Assembly: GCF_000284035.1 (NCBI RefSeq)
Contig: NC_016887.1
Location: 2,294,001-2,358,000 of the forward strand
Direction of reading: 5' to 3'
Source: Nocardia cyriacigeorgica GUH-2
GTDB lineage: Bacteria > Actinomycetota > Actinomycetes > Mycobacteriales > Mycobacteriaceae
DNA length: 64,000 nucleotides
Both the position numbers and the translations under genes were made by a program. Positions 55,620 to 64,000 of the stretch are shown in pieces. Below the pieces are notes generated by a model, which saw only the letters and a list, made by a program, of their open reading frames with translations, searched no databases and was not told the DNA's origin. How positions within the stretch are numbered: position 1 is the stretch's first letter; the number at the start of each line of letters is the position of its first letter.

Positions 55620-57029
55620 TCAGGAGGCGTGGGTGTTGTTCGGCCGGCGCGCCGGTCCGATGTGGCCCTCCCGGTGGCCGGAGGGTTTCGCGCGATACAT
55701 CGCCAGGTCGGCGTCGTGCAGTACCGCTTCGGGGGTGCGGCGATCGCCCGGACGCAGCGCGGTGACGCCGATCGAGGCATTGACCTCGATGCGATGCCCG
55801 CGCGCGACGATCGGCTCGGCCATGGTGCGCTGCAACCGCAGCACCAGCGCGTCCAGATCGGCCTGACGGGTGCGCCCGGACAGCAGCACCAGGAATTCGT
55901 CGCCGCCGAGGCGGCCCACGATGTCGTCGGCACGCAGCGCCCGCTGCAACCGCTGGGCCACGATCTGCAGCACGGTGTCGCCGATGGCGTGGCCGAGGGT
56001 GTCGTTGATCGCCTTGAACCCGTCCAGATCGATGAACATCACCACCGAGACCGGCAGATCCTCACTCGCGGCCAGCGCACCGGCCAGCTGCGACAGGATC
56101 AGCGACCGGTTGGCCAGCCCGGTCAGCGAATCGTGGGTGGCCTGATACTCCAGGTGCCGGCGGCTGGCCCGGTACTCGGTGATATCGGCGAACGAGGACA
56201 CCGCCGAGGAATCCGGATCGCCCGGATTGAGCAGCCGGCTCGAGCCCGACAGCCAGCGCCGCTGCCCATCGGAGCGGTCGACACCGAAGACGTAGCCGGT
56301 GATGGTTTCGCCGGTGGCCAGCGTGCGCGCCACCGGATGCCGGGCGGTGGACATCGGCTGGGCATTGGTGTCGAGCAGCGTCAACGGCAGGTCGGCGATG
56401 GTCACCCCGGACAGGTCGCCGGCCTCCTCGATGCCGAAGATCCGCCGCGCCGCCGGATTGACCGATTCGATCCGGCCGTCCCGATCGATGACGGCCACCC
56501 CCTCCTCGAGCTGCGACACCACGGTGGTGAAATGCTGTTCGGCCCGGCGCTGGGCAGCCTCGGCCGCGCGCTGGGCGCTGAGATCGTGGATCACCACCTG
56601 ATAGGCGGCCTGGTCCTGCCAGACGGTGAGTACCGAGACGGTTTCCACCGGAACCTGGGTGCCGTCCAGCCGCAACAGCGTCATCTCCGCGGGCTGGGAG
56701 GCCGCCCCCGCCCGGGTGAGCCGCGAGATCCGGTCCAGCATGCCCGGCACCGAATCCGGATGCACGAACTGCACCAGCGGCCTGCCGACGAGTTCCTCCG
56801 GACCGGAGGCGGCCAGCATCCGCACCGTCGCCGGATTGACGTAGACGATGATTCCGCGTTCGTGCACGCAGATACCGTCCGGGGTGTGTTCGACCAGTGA
56901 CCGGTACCGCTGCGCCAGCTGCTCGGCGGCGCTGAGCCTGTCCTCTCCCACCTCGAACCCCCGATCGTCCACCGATAGCTGGTCATTGGAGCACGGGATT
57001 ATTCTGGCTTCGACATGTGCGCCGTTCAC
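55620..57029 (-). CDS. PAS-PAS diguanylate cyclase (GGDEF)
   Basis: 469 aa. Two PAS sensory domains (RYRSLVEHTPDGICVHERG; VVSQLEEGVAVIDRDGRIE). The GGDEF domain follows from TGLANRSLIL, with GRLGGDEFLVLL intact. The inhibitory I-site RADD lies five residues before GGDEF, as usual, so product inhibition is expected. There is no EAL domain. It should synthesise c-di-GMP in response to a PAS-sensed cue. The GTG at 57029 was chosen by the start of the first domain. Cytoplasmic; no signal or membrane segment is visible. Confidence 0.92.
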   Translation of the reverse strand: MNGAHVEARIIPCSNDQLSVDDRGFEVGEDRLSAAEQLAQRYRSLVEHTPDGICVHERGIIVYVNPATVRMLAASGPEELVGRPLVQFVHPDSVPGMLDRISRLTRAGAASQPAEMTLLRLDGTQVPVETVSVLTVWQDQAAYQVVIHDLSAQRAAEAAQRRAEQHFTTVVSQLEEGVAVIDRDGRIESVNPAARRIFGIEEAGDLSGVTIADLPLTLLDTNAQPMSTARHPVARTLATGETITGYVFGVDRSDGQRRWLSGSSRLLNPGDPDSSAVSSFADITEYRASRRHLEYQATHDSLTGLANRSLILSQLAGALAASEDLPVSVVMFIDLDGFKAINDTLGHAIGDTVLQIVAQRLQRALRADDIVGRLGGDEFLVLLSGRTRQADLDALVLRLQRTMAEPIVARGHRIEVNASIGVTALRPGDRRTPEAVLHDADLAMYRAKPSGHREGHIGPARRPNNTHAS

Positions 57030-57166
57030 ATGATCGACGCGATTGCCGTCATCCGTGTGTCGGGTACTGCGCCCGGGCTCGATCCGGTGATCATGAAAAG
57101 AACCGGTACTTCACGACGGCGGGCCGGCGCGAGCGGCCGGTGAGGATCGGGCCGAGGAGCGATGCC

Positions 57167-58333
57167 ATGTCCGAACCTGATCATCATATGTCCATCTGCG
57201 GTGTGGGTGCTGTCACCGGGTACGGATGGGGCCGCGAGGCGCTGTGGCGCGGGCTGCTGAGCGGCAAGTCGGCGGCCGATGTGCAACCCGGATACGGGGC
57301 GCGCCGCGACGAGCCGGCCTGGGTGTCGCTGGTGCCGCCCGGTGGTGATCCGCGGGTGAGTCCGAGTCGCTACGGGCGGGCCGTGCACGGGGCGGCGCGC
57401 GAGGCCATCGAGGACGCGGGCGCGCGCGGCTGGCGGCCGGGCCGCACGGTGGGTCTGCTGCACGCGATCGTGCTCGGCGATGTGGTGAACTGGCGCGACT
57501 TCTACACCGTCGACGGCGGCCATCGCCGTTCCCGCGAGTACCTGCCGCTGCTGCCGTCCACCCCGATCTCGGTGGTGATGCAGGAGTTCGGTTTCCACGG
57601 CCCGGCGATGAACGTCTCCGCGGCGTGCAGTTCCGGCAATGCCGCGCTGATCACGGCGAAGCTGTGGCTCGACAGCGGACTGGCCGACGACGTGGTGTGC
57701 GTGGTGAGCGATCTGTCGGCGACCCCGGAAATGGTCGAGCATTTCGTGCGGCTCGGCGCCGCCGTCACCGATGCCGAACCACTGCAGGCCTGCCGCCCGT
57801 TCCAGGAGGGCAGCCGCGGTTTCAGCATGGGGGAGGCGTCGGTGGGTTTCGTGCTCAGCCGCACGGCGCCGCGCCCGTATGCCCGGGTGCTTGGCGGCGC
57901 GATGACCAACGACGGCTATCACGTGGTGTCGGTGGATCCCGGGCACGGCCGGATCATCGACTGCGCGCGCCGGGCCCTGGCGGCGGCGGGCGTGTCCGCG
58001 GATCAGGTGCGGTACTTCAACGCGCACGGCACCGGCACCCGCCAATGCGACAACGCCGAGCGCGCCCTATTGGCCGAAGTGTTCGACGACCGGCCCGATA
58101 TCTACGCCCTCAAACCGCTGACCGGCCACTGTCAGGGCGCGGCCGCGGCGGTGGAGATCGCCGCGACGGCGATGGGCTTCGAACGGGCGATCGTGCCGGC
58201 CGCACCCATCGTGTCGGCACCGCATCCGCGGTTGCTGGACGGACCGGTGCCGAGTACGGGCGGCATCACGGCGAAGCTGTCGCTGGGAATGGGCGGCAAC
58301 AACGCGATGGTGGTGCTGGCGCCGCCGGAGTGA
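57167..58333 (+). CDS. Beta-ketoacyl synthase (KAS family)
   Basis: 388 aa, thiolase fold. The catalytic Cys is in VSAACSSGNAAL, the first His in YFNAHGTGTRQCDNAE and the second in LTGHCQGAAAAVE; the Cys-His-His triad is therefore complete. GVGAVTGYGWGREALWRGLLSG at the N-terminus is typical. It stands alone without other fatty-acid or polyketide genes. It could be a FabF-like or a specialised ketosynthase. ATG 57167 has GAGGAG upstream; MSICG at 57188 is a later possibility. Confidence 0.87.
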   Translation: MSEPDHHMSICGVGAVTGYGWGREALWRGLLSGKSAADVQPGYGARRDEPAWVSLVPPGGDPRVSPSRYGRAVHGAAREAIEDAGARGWRPGRTVGLLHAIVLGDVVNWRDFYTVDGGHRRSREYLPLLPSTPISVVMQEFGFHGPAMNVSAACSSGNAALITAKLWLDSGLADDVVCVVSDLSATPEMVEHFVRLGAAVTDAEPLQACRPFQEGSRGFSMGEASVGFVLSRTAPRPYARVLGGAMTNDGYHVVSVDPGHGRIIDCARRALAAAGVSADQVRYFNAHGTGTRQCDNAERALLAEVFDDRPDIYALKPLTGHCQGAAAAVEIAATAMGFERAIVPAAPIVSAPHPRLLDGPVPSTGGITAKLSLGMGGNNAMVVLAPPE

Positions 58334-58340
58334 GCCGCGG

Positions 58341-61075
<2,735 letters not shown>

Positions 61076-61079
<4 letters not shown>

Positions 61080-61708
61080 CGTTCGCCGAGCTTGGTGGCC
61101 AGCACCGCGGCCTGGGTGCGCCGCTCCACCCCGAGCTTGGCGAGCAGCCGGGAGACGTAGTTCTTCACCGTCTTCTCGGCCAGGAACATGCGCGCGGCGA
61201 TCTGCCGGTTGGTCAGCCCCTCACCGAGCAGGGTGAGCAGTTTGCGTTCCTGTTCGGTGAGCCCGGCCAGCGGGCCGTCGTCCTCGGTGCTGCGCCGCAG
61301 CCGGGTCCGCAGCGCGGCGGCCGCGCGGGTATCGAGCAGCGAACGGCCCGCGCCGACCTCCTTGACGGCGTCGGCGAGCTCCATGCCTTTGATGTTCTTC
61401 ACCACATATCCGCTGGCGCCGGCGAGGATCGCGTCCAGCATGGCCTGATCGTCGGTGTAGGAGGTCAGGATCAGGCAGCGCAGATCGTCGAACTCGGCGA
61501 GCAGATCGCGGCACAGCTCGATGCCGTTGCCGTCGGGTAATCGCACGTCCAGCACGGCAACTCGGGGCCGCAGCGCCCGGATGCCGATCATCGCGCTCGC
61601 CACATCGCCGGCCTGGCCGACGACGGTGAGATCCGGATCGCTCTCCAGCAGGTCGATCAGACCGCGGCGGACGATCTCGTGATCGTCGACCAGGAACACC
61701 TCGAGCAC
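61076..61708 (-). CDS. devR: DevR/DosR-type response regulator
   Basis: 210 aa. Receiver with [20 protein letters not shown], phosphoacceptor Asp in [13 protein letters not shown], and [25 protein letters not shown], ends [11 protein letters not shown] and KGMELADAV. The LuxR-type helix-turn-helix ends [31 protein letters not shown], quoted by its ends [19 protein letters not shown] and AAVLATKL. High similarity to mycobacterial DosR over its full length, including the family-specific helices. It should activate hypoxia-type genes such as the neighbouring hibernation factor. Not adjacent to its kinase on the same transcript. Confidence 0.93.
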
Positions 61709-61814
61709 AGCCGACTCCTGTTCGTTTGTCTACCCTGGTCAAGGTAGCTCGCCGAACGGCCGTGGGGGATGGCCGAAAGTCATCTGGCGGGCCTCGACCC
61801 TCGCCCGGGAAAAC

Positions 61815-61837
61815 TTGTCGGTGGTCCCGCCTAGCAT
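61815..61837 (+). promoter_or_regulatory. uvrA promoter of the LexA-independent DNA-damage class
   Basis: TTGTCGGTG (61815-61823), 8-nt spacer, TAGCAT (61832-61837): a perfect match to TTGTCRGTG-N8-TAnnnT. The transcript start would fall near 61844-61846, about 65 nt before the GTG start of uvrA. Confidence 0.8.
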
Positions 61838-61909
61838 GGCCGCCGGGGACATATCGGCATGCCAGAACCGCCGAACGCGGGATATCGAAGAAGAGAAGGG
61901 ACCCACCTG

Positions 61910-64000
61910 GTGGCGGAACGCCTCACCGTGCGCGGAGCTCGGGAGCACAACCTCAAAGGGGTCGATCTCGACCTGCCCCGCGACAGCCTGATCGTGTTCA
62001 CCGGGCTGTCGGGTTCGGGCAAGTCGAGCCTGGCCTTCGACACCATCTTCGCCGAAGGTCAGCGGCGCTATGTGGAGTCGCTGTCGGCGTACGCGCGCCA
62101 GTTCCTCGGGCAGATGGACAAGCCCGACGTCGATTTCATCGAGGGCCTTTCGCCCGCGGTCTCGATCGACCAGAAATCGACCAACCGCAACCCGCGCTCG
62201 ACCGTCGGCACCATCACCGAGGTCTACGACTATCTGCGGCTGCTCTATGCGCGCGCGGGCACCCCGCACTGCCCGGTCTGCGGTGAACTCATCGCCAAGC
62301 AGACCCCGCAGCAGATCGTCGACCAGGTGCTGGCCATGGAGCCGGGCATCAAGTTCCAGGTGCTGGCCCCGGTGGTGCGCACCCGCAAGGGCGAGTTCGT
62401 CGACCTGTTCGACCAGCTCAACAGCCAGGGCTACGCCCGGGTCCGGGTCGACGGCGTGGTGTATCCGCTCACCGATCCGCCGAAGCTGAAGAAGCAGGAA
62501 AAGCACGACGTCGAGGTGGTCGTCGACCGCTTGGCCGTCAAGCCGAGCTCCAAGCAGCGGCTCACCGACTCCATCGAGACCGCGCTGCGGCTGGCCGACG
62601 GCATCGTGGTGCTCGACTTCGTCGACCGCGACGAACACGCCCACGACCGCGAGCGCCGTTTCTCCGAGCGGCTGGCCTGCCCGAACGGCCATCCGCTCGA
62701 TATCGAGGATCTGGAGCCGCGCTCGTTCTCGTTCAACTCGCCCTACGGCGCCTGCCCCGACTGCACCGGCCTCGGCATCCGCAAGGAGGTCGACCCGGAA
62801 CTGGTCGTGCCCGATCCGGACCTGAGCCTGGCCGAGGGCGCGATCGCACCGTGGTCGCGCGGGCAGACCGCCGAGTACTTCACCCGGCTACTGTCCGGCC
62901 TGGCCGAATCCATCGGTTTCTCCATGGACACGCCCTGGCGTGAGCTGCCGGTGAAGGCACGCAAGGCGGTGCTCGAGGGCAGCTCCGACCAGGTGCATGT
63001 GTCCTACACCAACCGGTACGGGCGCAAGCGCTCCTATTACGCCGATTTCGAGGGCGTGATGCCGTTCCTGCAGCGGCGCATGGAGAACACCGAGTCCGAG
63101 CAGATGAAGGAGCACTACGACGGGTACATGCGCGATGTGCCGTGCCCGGTCTGCAACGGGGCCCGGCTGCGCCCGGAGATCCTCGCGGTCACCATCGCCG
63201 CCGACGGCGACCGCAAGTCCATCGCCGAGGTCTGCGATCTGTCCATCGGCGACTGCTCGGCGTTCCTGAACGCGCTCACCCTGGGCGAGCGTGAGGCCGC
63301 TATCGCCGGGCAGGTGCTCAAGGAGGTGCAGGCGCGGCTGGGCTTCCTGCTCGACGTCGGCCTGGAATACCTGACGCTCTCGCGCGCCGCGGCGACGCTC
63401 TCCGGTGGTGAGGCGCAGCGCATCCGGCTCGCCACCCAGATCGGGTCCGGCCTGGTCGGCGTGCTGTACGTGCTCGACGAGCCGTCCATCGGCCTGCATC
63501 AGCGCGACAACCGCAGGCTCATCGAGACCCTGACCCGGCTCAAGAAGCTCGGCAACACCCTGATCGTGGTCGAACACGACGAGGACACCATTCGCGCCTC
63601 GGACTGGGTGGTCGATATCGGCCCGCTGGCCGGTGAGCACGGCGGCCGGGTGGTGCACAGCGGGCCCTATCAGGAGCTGCTCACCGACCCGAACTCACTG
63701 ACCGGGGCCTACCTGTCCGGCCGCGAGCAGATCGAGGTGCCGCTGGTGCGCCGCCCGGTCAGCAAGAAGCGCCAGGTCACCGTGGTCGGCGCGAACGAGC
63801 ACAATCTGCGGGGCATCGACGTCGCGTTCCCGCTCGGTGTGCTCACCGCCGTCACCGGTGTCTCCGGCTCCGGTAAATCCACCCTGGTCAACGACATCCT
63901 CGCCACCGTGCTGGCCAACCGGCTCAACGGTGCGCGGCAGGTGCCGGGCCGGCATACCCGGGTCAACGGGCTGGATCATCTGGACAAGCTGGTGCAGGTG
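61910..64000 (+). CDS. uvrA: Excinuclease ABC subunit A (3' end outside window)
   Basis: 697 codons are visible of the usual about 950. ABC-type ATPase of nucleotide excision repair. First Walker A is [17 protein letters not shown]. Zinc-finger motif 1 is in [12 protein letters not shown] (Cys pair) and a second zinc region begins at [11 protein letters not shown]. The first signature, [18 protein letters not shown], is present, with Walker [15 protein letters not shown]. The second Walker [17 protein letters not shown], is near the right edge. The frame is open to the end, so the gene continues beyond. GTG 61910 is preceded by AAGGGA. Confidence 0.96.
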   Translation, partial: MAERLTVRGAREHNLKGVDLDLPRDSLIVFTGLSGSGKSSLAFDTIFAEGQRRYVESLSAYARQFLGQMDKPDVDFIEGLSPAVSIDQKSTNRNPRSTVGTITEVYDYLRLLYARAGTPHCPVCGELIAKQTPQQIVDQVLAMEPGIKFQVLAPVVRTRKGEFVDLFDQLNSQGYARVRVDGVVYPLTDPPKLKKQEKHDVEVVVDRLAVKPSSKQRLTDSIETALRLADGIVVLDFVDRDEHAHDRERRFSERLACPNGHPLDIEDLEPRSFSFNSPYGACPDCTGLGIRKEVDPELVVPDPDLSLAEGAIAPWSRGQTAEYFTRLLSGLAESIGFSMDTPWRELPVKARKAVLEGSSDQVHVSYTNRYGRKRSYYADFEGVMPFLQRRMENTESEQMKEHYDGYMRDVPCPVCNGARLRPEILAVTIAADGDRKSIAEVCDLSIGDCSAFLNALTLGEREAAIAGQVLKEVQARLGFLLDVGLEYLTLSRAAATLSGGEAQRIRLATQIGSGLVGVLYVLDEPSIGLHQRDNRRLIETLTRLKKLGNTLIVVEHDEDTIRASDWVVDIGPLAGEHGGRVVHSGPYQELLTDPNSLTGAYLSGREQIEVPLVRRPVSKKRQVTVVGANEHNLRGIDVAFPLGVLTAVTGVSGSGKSTLVNDILATVLANRLNGARQVPGRHTRVNGLDHLDKLVQV

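Noticed and set aside
55512..56900. A 462-aa plus-strand frame opposite the GGDEF gene
   Set aside because: Gln/His/Arg-rich antisense text; the minus strand has intact PAS and GGDEF motifs.

Overview
The window is GC-rich actinobacterial DNA, most likely from a Nocardia or close mycolic-acid relative. The evidence is dense, frequently overlapping ORFs with many GTG/TTG starts, a type VII (ESX-like) substrate cassette, DevR/DevS-type dormancy regulators, a CoaE-GrpB fusion, and a core gene order that follows the Mycobacterium tuberculosis Rv1626-Rv1638 block: pdtaR, polA, rpsA, coaE, DUF402 gene, uvrB, universal stress protein, uvrA.

Layout. 1-21.3 kb is an accessory region. It holds a NarL-type two-component pair, a decayed NADH dehydrogenase gene, an OatA-like acyltransferase, NhaA and GltS-type transporters, two GbsR/MarR regulators divergent from an ABC-2 exporter, a TerD protein, a TrkA-domain potassium channel, a MetP/MetS-type importer, and an ESX-like cassette of four coupled genes. 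It ends at tRNA-Leu(CAA), beside a tyrosine-recombinase relic that has lost its catalytic tyrosine. 21.6-30.8 kb is core: pdtaR, a five-gene branched-chain amino acid (liv) ABC operon, and polA. 30.8-41.8 kb is variable: a secreted protein, a stand-alone LeuA regulatory domain behind an apparent Leu/Val leader-peptide attenuator, thioredoxin, a 2H phosphoesterase, an isopropylmalate/isocitrate-dehydrogenase-like enzyme, a polar amino acid ABC operon, a LysR/FAD-oxidase pair, an SPFH/ribbon-helix-helix pair and a methyltransferase. 41.9-48.3 kb is core: rpsA, coaE, the DUF402 gene and uvrB. 48.3-61.7 kb holds a PadR/carotenoid oxygenase pair, a VOC/AraC pair, DoxX, a 19-codon small ORF, the stress protein, a HelD-like protein, a PAS-GGDEF protein, a ketosynthase, and a DevS/hibernation-factor/DevR cluster. 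uvrA begins at 61.9 kb and runs off the end.

The best regulatory signals are three promoters matching the mycobacterial LexA-independent DNA-damage motif TTGTCRGTG-N8-TAnnnT, upstream of polA, uvrB and uvrA. Others are a leader peptide with the codons for LLLVV followed by a hairpin upstream of the LeuA-domain gene, a DosR-box-like site upstream of the hibernation factor, a TTCACA/TGTGAA operator between the GbsR pair and the ABC exporter, and many clean hairpin terminators. All functional assignments rest on recognised motifs and family knowledge; no database search was possible.
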